From Schizophyllum amplum (taxonomy: Eukaryota; Basidiomycota; Agaricomycetes; Agaricales; Schizophyllaceae): DNA of 64,000 bases. Both the position numbers and the translations under genes were made by a program. Below are positions 1 to 9,869 of the stretch, piece after piece. The stretch spans positions 1-64,000 of the forward strand of contig VDMD01000073.1 in NCBI GenBank assembly GCA_007026445.1, written 5' to 3'. Below the pieces are notes generated by a model. It saw only the letters and a list, made by a program, of their open reading frames with translations, made no database searches and was not told the DNA's origin. Position 1 is the stretch's first letter; every line of letters starts with the position of its first letter.

Positions 1-1020
1 AGCCGAACCATATACAGAAGAAAGACGTGCAAAGAACGAGGAGACAACTGTCTCTCGGAAGTCACAGGAGTTCGACAGACACGGTCACGGCGGCGCTGCG
101 CACCGTCGCTCAGCCTTCGGGCGCGCCTCCGTGTCCCCCAAGCCCCATCGCCCTCGCAAGCGGCCGCCGAGTCCGCGCGCCTCGCGCCACAACCCCGGCA
201 TCCCCTCGCGACCAACTACACGAGACGTCAGTGAAGTAGTCGGTGTGATGAGGCAGAGAATAACTCACCGAGACACGGAGCGAGGATACTGCAGCTTGCG
301 ACGGCGCCGCGCACCGTCGCGGTGAGCGCGGCCTTCGGCCGCGCCGTCTTCCTCCTCGTCCGGCGCCCCCGCGCGTTGCATTGCGGCCACGGCGGCCTCA
401 CTCCTGTCCTGTACAACGCGTTAGTCAAAGCCGAATGACAGACAGCCTGAAAAGGCGTACAAAGAACGAGATGGTACCATGGTATGCGACGGCGCTACGC
501 GCCGTCGCCGCGGGTGCGCGGCCTTCGGCCACGAGGTAGTCTTCCTTGTGGACGCGCCGAGACCTCACCGGCAGAGAGCCTGTACCGGGTGTCAGTTGCA
601 GAACAACACATGAGTAAGGCAGCTCACCGAAGGACGTTCCCGAGTCCACCCTCGCGCGACAGAGACGACCTCCAGACCCCCCATAAGAGACCCGTAGTGA
701 TGGCGGCGCCCAGCGCCGAGTCCCATCCCAGCGCGTAGCTCCGCCCGTGTCGACGTCAACAATGCCCCGCCAGCACGGCAACGAGAACAAAGGACTGCGA
801 TGAGGTAAGCAGAATGCACGACGCGTGGAATGAGACGTACCATGCATGACCACGACGAACATGGGTGAAGACGCGACGCGCAGCCTGAGAATATGTCAGT
901 CGACGTGGAGGGAACACGCGGCAAACTCTGCTCACCCATCAGTATAGGAGGGTCCTGGACGTTGTCGGCGGCAGGAGGATGAGATAGACAACGGGCGCAC
1001 GTCGGGAGGAAGGGGGGCAT
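1..1020 (-). CDS. Spliced gene-like unit A1, unknown function, runs off the window edge
   Basis: A minus-strand multi-exon unit. A TATA box lies 35 nt before an ATG at 1020-1018, which opens a short exon beginning MPPFLPTCARC. Consensus introns follow, for example 409-477 and 216-268 (GTGAGT to GTGTAG, 53 nt). The exon at 269-408 and the last one contain GC palindromes (GGCGGCGC... and GCGGCCTTCGGCCGC). The final exon (below 215) reads REGMPGLWREARGLGG in one frame and is matched by a plus-strand exon at 63757-63983. I could not build a single open frame through all exons; the third exon hits a stop in the frame carried from exon 2. It is either a gene with unresolved exon borders or a decaying copy. 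The family is not recognised. Confidence 0.4.
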
Positions 1021-1054
1021 GATGGTTGAAAAAGAGCGAAGTTTTGCGGAGGGG

Positions 1055-1062
1055 TATATATA
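1055..1062 (-). promoter_or_regulatory. TATA box of unit A1
   Basis: TATATATA about 35 nt upstream of the A1 ATG on the minus strand. The same arrangement, with similar flanks, recurs in front of A2. It is palindromic, so orientation is inferred from the shared downstream ATG and splice donor. Confidence 0.4.
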
Positions 1063-1239
1063 CGAACGTCGGAGGTAAAGGGAGCCGAACACGATCCTTA
1101 CCCTTGTACGTGGCAGATCGACCGCGCCCGATCGTCAACTCGCTCGCCGGACGGCGATACATATACTCATCGCCTGCGACCTCCACGTCAGCATCGGTCC
1201 GCGACACTGGGGACAAATTTAGCAAAGTTACTGACAGAA

Positions 1240-2778
1240 TCAATATTTATTACTCACAGCAGAACGCCAGTTGAAAGGCGGCGCTACGCGCCGCCCCCAA
1301 GCGCGGCCTCCGGCCGCGCGATCTCTCCCTGGCCCCGCGGCAACGCGACCTCTCGCCCCATCGCCGAGACACATCGAGCCGAGGCCTGATAAAACTGTCA
1401 ATGAAAAGACACTGCTGCGAGCAAAGGGAAACTCACCACAAATGAGGGCGGCGCTACGCGCCGCCCGTATGCGCGGTCTCCCCCTCGCCCCGCGGAGTCG
1501 CGACCTCCCACACCATCCGCGAAATCCCTCCACCCGAGTTCTATCCATAATGTCAGTGAGAAATTAGGGCCGCGATCGGAGGGACACTCACGAGCAGTAT
1601 GGCGGCGCTGCGCGGCCTTCGGCCGCGCGCGCGTCCCCTTCGCCCCGCGACGTCCTGCCTGATCGCCAATTCCCTAGACCCGAGTCCTACTCAGAACATC
1701 AATAAAATGCAAGCCCCCGAACGAAAGACAACTCACAAGGAGAATGGCGGCGCTGCGCGCCCATGCGCATCGCGAGTCCCTCCGTCAGAGCCGACAAGAC
1801 CTCAATCAAGAGTCTGCCGAGATCGAAAAAACACTCACCGGAGAGAGCGGCGGCGCTGCGCGCCGCCCCTATGCGCGGCCTCCGGCCGCGCGCGCGTCTC
1901 CCCCCGCGCCCTGGCGCGCATCGGCGGCGGCGGGGCAATACCACCCGAGGCCTAGCATCAACGTCAATGAGGGATCAATCATCCGCGGTCGAGGGATACT
2001 CACCGAATGAATGGCGGCGCTGCGCGCCGCTCCCATGCGCGGCCTCCAGCCGCGCCGTCGCCTCCATTGTCCCGCGGCATCGTGACCGCCCGCACCGTCG
2101 CCGAGACCACTCCGCCAGAATTATTCCCAAGGCGTCAATGAGAAGTCAAGGCCACAACCATGGGAAGACTCACCAAAGTAAAGAAGTAAGGCGACGACGG
2201 CGCTGCACGCCGTCGCCGTGTGCGCGGCCTCCGGCCGTATACAATGATCTGCCCCGTCCCACAACGTCGACGCGCTCCCGCAGCGAGACATCTGTGTCCG
2301 GCGTCAAGATGAGAACAACAAAGGTGCAATGAAACTCACCGAAGCGCATCCCCAAGCCCACCCCCGTAACAAGGTCGGCGTCCAGACCAGCGGCAACAGG
2401 CCCAGAGTGATGGCGGTGATGGCGGCGCTCAGCGCCCCCCGTTCCGCGGTCGTCCTCGTGCAACGTCGGCGGCATGTCCGCATAGGCGCGCGTCGACGAC
2501 GTCCCTGACGACATGGCAACGACAAAAACATCTGCGACGAGGTCAGTGGGGTACAGGACGAGCATGTGAGGACATACCATAAGCACGACAATCACGGCGG
2601 CAACGCGACGCGTCGCTACCCCCTACGGTCTCGAGCACAGGCTGACAAAAAGTCAGTTAACGTGGAGGAGACGTGTCAGGGTCTACTCACCTATGAGCCT
2701 ACGAGCCTTGTCAACGTGGTCGGCGGCGGAGGGGGAACGCAATAGCGGGCGGACACGTCGGAGAGGCGGGGGCATCAT
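1240..2778 (-). pseudogene. Spliced gene-like unit A2 with tandem GC-palindrome exon cassettes
   Basis: Paralogue of A1. The ATG at 2778-2776 follows a TATATATAT box. Exon 1 (2691-2778) encodes MMPPPLRRVRPLL-type sequence; its intron is 2642-2690. Downstream are repeated cassettes: introns 1952-2003, 1801-1838, 1687-1736, 1541-1591 and 1386-1436 (mostly 50-52 nt, GTGAGT donors, TTGA(C/T) branch sites). Exons begin with CTCGG and contain a GCGCGGCCTCCGGCCGC palindrome plus a GGCGGCGC/GCGCCGCC palindrome. Several exons are 3n+2 long and one acceptor near 2125 looks lost, so a continuous frame is unlikely. An AATAAA lies near 1245 on the minus strand, just before A1. It could be a decayed gene or a spliced non-coding transcript. 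Confidence 0.4.
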
Positions 2779-2811
2779 GGTTGAAAAGGACCGAAGTACG
2801 TTTCGGGAAGG

Positions 2812-2820
2812 TATATATAT
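2812..2820 (-). promoter_or_regulatory. TATA box of unit A2
   Basis: TATATATAT 34 nt upstream of the A2 ATG, at the same relative position as in A1. Confidence 0.4.
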
Positions 2821-2900
2821 GAGCGGTCTCGGAGGTGGAGGGAGCCGAATAAGATACTTACCCTCGTACGTGGCAGATCTACCCCGCCCGATCGTCAACA

Positions 2901-5900
2901 AGGGTGTCGAGGTTATCAGGTATTCGGCCGCGGATTATGCGCTCGCCGCGCCATAGTATAGCGGAGATCTTTAATTTTTGCCCATTTCCGTATCGCGCGC
3001 CACAGAATGAGAGCTGCATAAGGCATATAAACCAGCACTGAGCAAAACAAACCAAATAGCAACGGTAGGCAAAGTCGCGCAGACAGTCATGAGGGTCGGG
3101 AACAAGGGGAACAATGGATACGGCAGTCGGTCCGGGCACCGAAGTTCAACTTGATGGCAATCTTCCACCTCCCTCTCGCCCACCGTACACTCCCCTCACC
3201 CCCTAAAAAATACTGCTCGCCTCGGCAAATCATCTGACACTTCATTAAAATTTAGAGCGCTGCCGCAGCACTGGATCCGCTGAACTTACACCGGGGTAAC
3301 TAGCGCGCGCACAAGTTCTCACCCTCTGCGGCGCGCATATACGCTTTCCAACCTCCTGAGCAGCTCCCCGGGAGTTAGAAGTACGTAAGATGTGTATCTA
3401 CTCGGAAGCAATGCGCGACCGGGTGCGATCGGCCCACGTCTCGATGCAAAAGTTCAACATATGTTGAACTGAGTGAACAGTTGTACAGTGTGAGCACACC
3501 TCGTCCCTCGTCCTACAAAGCACAGGATGATAGTACTCGAGAGCACAATGCGTCAACACTTACATACTGGAAGGGTACGGGAAGGAGAATTCCGACGCGG
3601 ACTCTCTTGCGCGACTTGCGCGCCACACCCTTCCTCACCTTCCTGCTCACCTGTCACCCCCAATCTTCCATCCCCGGGCCTGCATATAACGCACGCGCAG
3701 CATGACAGACATCCTCGCACTACGTCCGCATCCTTCCCCGCCACCATCAGTCGACGGCAGCGCATCCGCGCACCTGGACTTCGCTCACAAAGGTGTTCAA
3801 CATGTACACTCACACTGGCGTTTCCAACCTCCTGACTCTGCCGTTCTTCCGAATCTTCCTCGTGCATTCCTTCCGTCATCTCTTCATCTCATGAACCGAG
3901 TACATTGACGTCGCTGATAGATCGGAAGCATGAGGTCGTGCGGTGAACGCTCGCGCTCGTCCGCCCTGTTCATGCAAAGTTCAACATCGAACTTTAACGA
4001 TTCTACTCACTCGTATGTCCGCAAACCTCAAGCAAACTTCAGTGATCATCGCTGTGTAGGCGGCAGACGCGCTGCTGCTGCTTAAACGGAATGCGAAAGC
4101 ACGAGTCGCTCGTGAGTCGCGACGCTGTGCGCGCCACCGTGGCTGGTTTAACAAGGCCTACCTAATTCAGCCAGATGACGTCCCGAGTGCGTAGATCAGG
4201 CCCGGCGGCAAGGCAACCTAGATAGACTCGCTGTACGTAGCCAATCAGGACGGTCGTCGGATATGAAGCGGTGTTCGGGTGAGCTTGACGAGGGCGCGCG
4301 CCACTCGAGGACTTGCTCGTCGATTTCGAGGCTGGCAGAGGTCGTTCGGGCAGCGGAACATCTCAGACAAGTAGAGAGAGGACAGATAATGCGCCCTCTG
4401 CAAGATACAGATGCAAGAATCAATGCTAATCTCGTCCCGCGGACGATGATGGCGGTCGGGAACAACATGTTTAATGATCGGCGCAGCCGGTCCGACTGCC
4501 CGAAGTTCAACTTGTCCCCATCATCCATGTCTTTCTCACCCATCGCGCGCCTCCGCCGCCTCGGTCAGAACGCTTTTCGGCTCCGATCATTCTCTGATAC
4601 GTATCTCCAAGTCTAGAGCGCCGCCACCATTCTGGATCCTTTGCAACTCGCAGAACATTCCCCGCCGACGCCCCGAACGCGCTGTTCTACCCTCCGCAAC
4701 GCGACCGCGCCCTCGCCAAGTGCGGCGATGGGTCGCGCGGCTATCTCGTCAACGTAAGCTCGCTTCAGAACTCGGGCTTGTGGCGCCGATGGGCGAGATC
4801 AAGCTTCTGTCTTATCGTTTTGGAAGGTCGAGGATGTTTGTATGTGCCAGAACTCGACGTCTTCACCGTCGAAAGTTGTCATCCCCTATTGAAATATTCC
4901 CCACGCAGAATCAACTGTACAGGGCGAACTGAGCGAGTATCAGTATGCGCCACGTCTCTCCGCAGCTTGCAGCGAGTGCTATGGCGCGAGGAAGGCGGGT
5001 TCTATTATGTGGCGTCGTTTTCGTCCCGCCCGTAACACGCTTGTTTTCGTCTCCTCGCCGGTGAAACATATCATTCCATGTCAAATGAGTATATACGACA
5101 CTCTTTGTGAATTCTGGAGCGCCCCCGACGCCTGCAAGCCTCGCTATGCACCACCCTCTCCTCCTCATTCCCTACTACATACCTCCTGCGGTAGTCCTGC
5201 TACGCTCGCCCCTGAAACGCTGATGACTCATTCAGGAGGTTCAGACGTTTTGGCGATGACGCGCCGACCGCCGACGGCCGCACGCCTACGCCATTGCGCA
5301 CTGTACACGCTGTCAAGCCCCGAATCTTCGACCTTCATCTCGTCCATTTCCGCGCTCTCCGCCCACTCGGATAGTCTAGCGCTGGCCTACTAGTGTCCCC
5401 GTATTGCTGTCACGAAGCGACGGGCTCTGCGCTGCCCTCGCATCCTCTACATGTTCGTTTTCATTTGCCTGCTCATTCACAGCGACTTACAGAGCGCAGG
5501 CAACGCTCATTCTGCATGGACACGGCGGAGATACGTATCCACGAGGTCGCCGAGAATGCTCATACCTGAGCAGAGCGCGAGTGCGGCGGGCACGGCGCGC
5601 ATGCGACGGCGCCGCCTTGCTCAACAACAACGGGTTGTTTCCCAATGGGGAACGGCCTTACCTTGTTGTCTTCAATGTTCACCTCGACTTTCCTGCGTCC
5701 TCTTCGTAGGGCTCTCCGCTGCGGGACGCGTCAAATATGCTTTGAGGTGCGTATCTGAATTCTTATGCAACGCCTTACTGAACGCGGAGCTCGTCTAGGA
5801 CATCGCAAACCGAGTTCTCGCACACGATATAGTAGTGCCGCGGTTGGCCTGCCATGTCGCCAGCCCTCTCCCGCGTATGATGCTCACGCTCGGAGGACAC

Positions 5901-5990
5901 GCACCGACGCAGAGCTGCAACCGCACGCCTCAATGTTCGAAAACCAACCCCCTGAACGCGCGCCACCGAATCTTCCGCCCTTTCGTAAGT
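2901..5990. repeat. Gene-poor stretch with diverged internal repeats
   Basis: No convincing gene. About 3000-3290 and 4350-4660 are diverged direct copies (shared GGTCGGGAACAA and GAAGTTCAACTTG segments, then a GAGCGCYGCCRC motif). About 3320-3480 and 3810-4010 also match (TTTCCAACCTCCTGA, ATGCAAAAGTTCAACAT). Parts of 3600-3720 and 4980-5050 resemble 30930-31140. The open frames here are not conserved between copies, so I read them as chance. Confidence 0.5.
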
Positions 5991-6255
5991 CGATCTCGAC
6001 CCCCGATTTCCCGCCGGTGACGGGGACTATTCGGTAGCTGATGAATTCGGCAACCGACCGACGTGTGCGTTTCAAGGAGGTTGGAAAGGTTGTTCGCGCG
6101 GGGTATAAGGGTCGGGGGAGTGGGGGGTGGTTAGGGCAGCGCTCTTGCGTTTTCCCCCTCGTCGACTTCTTCTCTCCGCCGCCCGCCTTTCCTTCGCCCG
6201 TCGTCTTTGCCGACTTGTGCTCCTCGCCGTCGCCATTGTTCTGCACGCCGCCACC

Positions 6256-6350
6256 GCTCGCCGACTTGGATGTCGAGCTCGCAGACCTGGACGTCGACCT
6301 CGCCTACTTGGACGCCGACTTCGACTCCCTCGCCGCCCTGGACCCCCGCT
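6256..6350 (+). repeat. Tandem repeat encoding LADLDVE-like units
   Basis: Imperfect 33 bp repeats; the plus frame reads LADLDVELADLDVDLAYLD, giving an 11-residue Leu/Asp/Val periodicity. The surrounding frame (6041-6427) has no other recognisable content. A second, unrelated-length repeat with similar codon texture lies at 32.7-33.25 kb. Confidence 0.5.
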
Positions 6351-6654
6351 CGCCGACGTGGACCCCCGCTCACCGACGAGCTTGCCGCCATGACGCCGTG
6401 AGTCTGACCGCTGCCCTGTTCATCTGATAGTTGCTGACCTGTGTGTGACCTTTGTGTCGTAGGTGCCCTCAAGCTCGCCCATGCGCCGCGCCAGCTAGCC
6501 CTCCAACGACAGCGCGCTCCTTGACGACACCTTGATGCGCTTAGGACCCAGGTTCGTCGAAGTATTCGTTGCTGAGATCCAACACGGTGCGCCGCGGGTC
6601 TCTTATCTTTATTCTTCGTGTTTCTGACCGCGTATTTCAGCCGTGTCTCGGTTC

Positions 6655-6745
6655 CCGCCGTCGCTGTCGTTGAAGGCGCGCCCCGCCGTCGTTGAAGGCC
6701 CGCCACGCCGTCGTTGAAGGTCCGCCACGCTGTCGTTGAAGGCGT
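6655..6745. repeat. Minisatellite, about 23 bp unit, four copies
   Basis: Four imperfect copies of GCCGTCGTTGAAGGYCCGCC in direct order. Confidence 0.8.
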
Positions 6746-6894
6746 CATATTCGAACCGCCTCTCGGACCCCCCCTGGCCATTGTCCATGCGTTGTGGTCG
6801 GTCCCCCGGTGCCACGGCGGTCAGTCCCTCGGAGTCACGCCCGCACATCAACTCTGCAAACACACACCTGTCCTTACCTACTTCATTATCAAGG

Positions 6895-7520
6895 CCTTCG
6901 GTGAGGCGTCGTGTCGTGCTTATATTAAACTTGGTCGTCGTGCTGACCGTCTTTCTAGATTACCTTTGCGTTTACAAGCTCGAGATCCGGCGGCGAGAGA
7001 TTCAGTGGCGTGTAGTCGCCCCTCCCCTGTCACTCCCAACACGCAGGCGGCAGCTCACGCTATTGGTATGTTGATTGCATTGTATTTGTCTCGATCGTCG
7101 TGCTGACTCTCTTGCTTTCTAGGTTACCTTTGCGTTCACGAGCACGCTATTCAATAGCCCGTGGATACCGCATGACCGTTGCCCGTGCCCTGTCACTCCC
7201 TTATCGACGGGCGAGCTTACACTATCCATAAGTTGATCCTATTGCATTTTTTTTCCCGACCCTCGTGCTGACTCTCTTGCTTTCTAGACTTCCTTCACAT
7301 TCACAAGCTCGAGATCCTCGGATAGACCGTGGATAACTATGGACCGTGGATAACCATAGACCGTGGATAACTATAGACCGTGGATCACTCATCGCCCTCC
7401 CCCCTCCCTCTCTCCCCTCCCCTGCTACTGTGAGTTAGTTAACTGCATTGTATCTTTTGTGACGGTTTTTATTGACTGACTTGTGTATCTTACAGGATAC
7501 CTTTGCGCCGTCTGGGCCGC
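6895..7520 (+). repeat. Plus-strand exon/intron cassette array D
   Basis: Four intron ends with near-identical sequence (TCGTGCTGACTCTCTTGCTTTCTAG type) are followed by exon starts reading TTACCTTTGCGTT or similar, at acceptors near 6958, 7122, 7288 and 7493. The spacing is about 164, 166 and 205 bp. Donors such as GTATGTTGATTGCATTG near 7063 precede them. Exons carry no recognised domain and frames are not uniformly open. The spacing matches the ~160 bp period of the B and A arrays although the sequence differs. Confidence 0.5.
7320..7388. repeat. Minisatellite, about 21 bp unit
   Basis: Four direct copies of ATAGACCGTGGATAACTAT with small variation. Confidence 0.85.
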
Positions 7521-7527
7521 ATTGTCG

Positions 7528-7612
7528 TGTTCGCCGTCTAGACGGCGTCATCGTACTCGACGTCTAGACGGCGTCATCGTGCACACCGTCTAGACGGCGC
7601 CATCGTGCTCGT
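7528..7612. repeat. Minisatellite, about 30 bp unit with CCGTCTAGACGG palindrome
   Basis: Three direct copies of GTCTAGACGGCGTCATCGTG, each centred on the XbaI-like palindrome TCTAGA. Confidence 0.85.
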
Positions 7613-7699
7613 CCAGCGCCGAGTCAAACGTCCAGCGTGACGTCGACTTGTAGCATGTGTGAGGCGTGGGTGAGAGCGATTCGTTGTTGGTAGCTTGGG

Positions 7700-8843
7700 C
7701 CGTTATCTACGCATGAGTCAGATGGTGGTCAGCTTAAAATGATGCGCCCACGCACCGCGATATCCAACAAGTCCCCGCCGCCGTCTGCCGCGACGAGCAC
7801 AGAGATGTGTCTGCAAATTAGTCAGCGTATATACGAGAAGGGCGCGTATACGAGAAGGGCGTCGTGAGGACGAAGACCACGGACACTTGTCAAACGTGAA
7901 GATAGAGGGTGAGAGCGACGTACCGCACACCAAGTCGTGTCCCCGGCGTCAGTGACCGAGGCGCCCAGAACGCGCCTGCGAGGTTGCTGTTGGTCAAGTC
8001 CGCAGGACGCGTTGGCGAGGTACACCGTCAAGACGCGTTGACGCAGTCGTTAGTGGTACTCGCCGGGGGTCAGCGCCATTGTAAGTCGCGGTCGCCGTGA
8101 ATGCTGTCTGACAATAATTATCTCGTCCTTCAACGGAGGGCGTGTGCGCAAGGCCTCGGCGGGTAAGTATAGGCCGTATGTGCACCCCGAAGCAACAAAG
8201 GCCTGGAATCGGTGCACGTTTATCAGCGAATTTTCGATAAATATGTGGGAAGGGGCTTACCTTTGGTGGCAGGGTCAAAGGTCCCCCGAAGAGCGGCGTG
8301 AAGCACGCCCGCGACTCGTCATGGGCTACAGGGAGGTCATATAGACCATAATCTGTATTGATAACCTGGGGTTGGATCATATTCTTCAGCAGCAATCCAA
8401 CCGACGAGGGGAAGGGCTTACCTGCCGTTGCGAGAGCAACCTTCGCCTGTACCACGCATCGTAGCATGTCCGCAACGCTTCTGGGGGTCGCGGGTAGGTC
8501 GTATGTACATCCCCCAACGAAAAAAAAACCTGGATCGGTGCACGTTTAATGGCAAAACATTGGTAAATAGAGGGAGGAGGGCTTACGTTTGTGGCAGGTT
8601 CCCCGATGAGCGGAGTGGGGCACCCCCGCAACACTTCTAGGGCTCCAGTGAGGTCATATAGACCATGATATGGATCGACAATCTGACGTTGATGCACGAT
8701 TAGGAGCACAGTATCGAGAAATCGAAAGCGGGCGTACCCTGCTCGGAAATTGGCGATAATTCCCCTGTCGCGTTGCATGGCGCACGCCCGCGACGCCTCG
8801 GGGGTACGTGGAGGTAGTATCTATATACCCCTGATGAAAAGAC
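7700..8843 (-). CDS. Cassette array B, 3' part: phase-0 exons of about 31-36 codons
   Basis: The minus strand shows a regular chain of exon cassettes. Introns 8203-8260, 8366-8421, 8530-8586 and 8683-8737 are 55-58 nt, start GTAAG or GTACG, and most carry CTGA or a related branch and CAG. Exons 8104-8202, 8261-8365, 8422-8529, 8587-8682 and 8738-8830 are 99, 105, 108, 96 and 93 nt, all multiples of three and open in the same phase. Encoded units align loosely: GLYDLPVAHDESRACFTPLF, GLYDLTGALEVLRGCPTPL, TYGLYLPAEALRTRPP. The theme is G-x-x-Y-D-L-x-x-x-P-E-A-x-R. No known repeat family is recognised. The 3' end below 8104 is unclear; a donor there looks lost. Confidence 0.5.
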
Positions 8844-8849
8844 CTGGGG

Positions 8850-9860
8850 TTCGGTGCACGGGTATCAGTGGAGATTGGACGAACGAGCGGGGTGTGGTAA
8901 GGGGAACTCTACCAATTGACTATTCTACTATGTACGTAGACTACCGTGTACGTAGACAGGCATGCCGACAATTTTAATACCACCGTTTTCCATGTTCCCA
9001 TCCCCCCGCCCCCCGGGCGAAGTGGCTCGCCCCTCGCTCGGGTCCTCCTCTTCGTACTCCCGTCCCCCTCTCCCCGGGTGAGAAGCTCACTCCATCGCCC
9101 TCGTCTCGTCCTCCCTCGCCCTCCCCCTTCCGATACACAAATCTGAAATACAAAGGCACGAATCTATCAGCTCACAAGTAAGCGAAGGAAGAGGGGGGAG
9201 GGGGAAGCGTCGAGGGTCAACGTATCTAGTTAGTTGCATTACTGCAAACACGGCCCTCGAATATACGAAGGGGAGGGAAGGGCGGGTGCGACGTACTCAC
9301 CTAGCACAGCGTACGCTTCCCCACAAGCCGCGTCAGCCCGTTTGGACAACCCTCGCACATCGCGCACACCTTCCCCCAAGTCGTCGAACCCGTACTGATC
9401 CTCCCTCACAACTCACCTGCCTCTCCCTCGCACGTTCACTACACCTCTCCGCACGTCACCACGCCTCTCCGCACGTCGTTGCGCCTTACCCCAACTCGCC
9501 ACCTTTCGAATCGAACAGCCGCGTCCGGTTTGCCAGGCTTGACTGACCATGCAACGTGCCGCCCAATACGACAGGGGCGAGGGAAGGGGGAGGACACGGC
9601 GCATCGCGGGGGAGGACCTGGGATGCACCTCGGGGAGGCACGACACATGTCGGGAGTTGTTCCTGGCGTTTCTAAAACACATGTGTAAGTGTACAACGAG
9701 GAGGGGGCGGCGAAGGAGGGAAGGCAACGAAGGAGGAAGGTGACCGTCGTCGCCAAGAGCTGCACTGCGAATGCCCAGTGCGGTGAGAACTCAGAGCAGT
9801 GCGCTCTTGGTATCAAACGGCCTACCAGGGGGGTGGGATGGGGGGAGGCAATTATAAGTG
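8850..9860. other. Spacer interrupting cassette array B
   Basis: C- and G-rich sequence with CCCTCCCC runs (about 9000-9130) and CTCGCACGT-type repeats near 9420-9480. No cassette splice pair and no recognisable gene. It may be an insertion into the array. Confidence 0.35.
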
Positions 9861-9869
9861 AGGCCGACG

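Larger units (their letters stand above)
460..2900. repeat. Tandem duplication, about 1.75 kb offset (A1/A2 5' halves)
   Basis: Sequence at about 460-1140 recurs, diverged, at about 2195-2900 in the same orientation. Shared landmarks are the GATGGCGGCGC/CAGCGCC segment, the GTGGCAGATCGACC-like segment after the TATA box, the TATATATA element, the ATG exon with its donor, and a further exon pair. The copies differ by many substitutions and indels, so the duplication is old. Confidence 0.7.
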
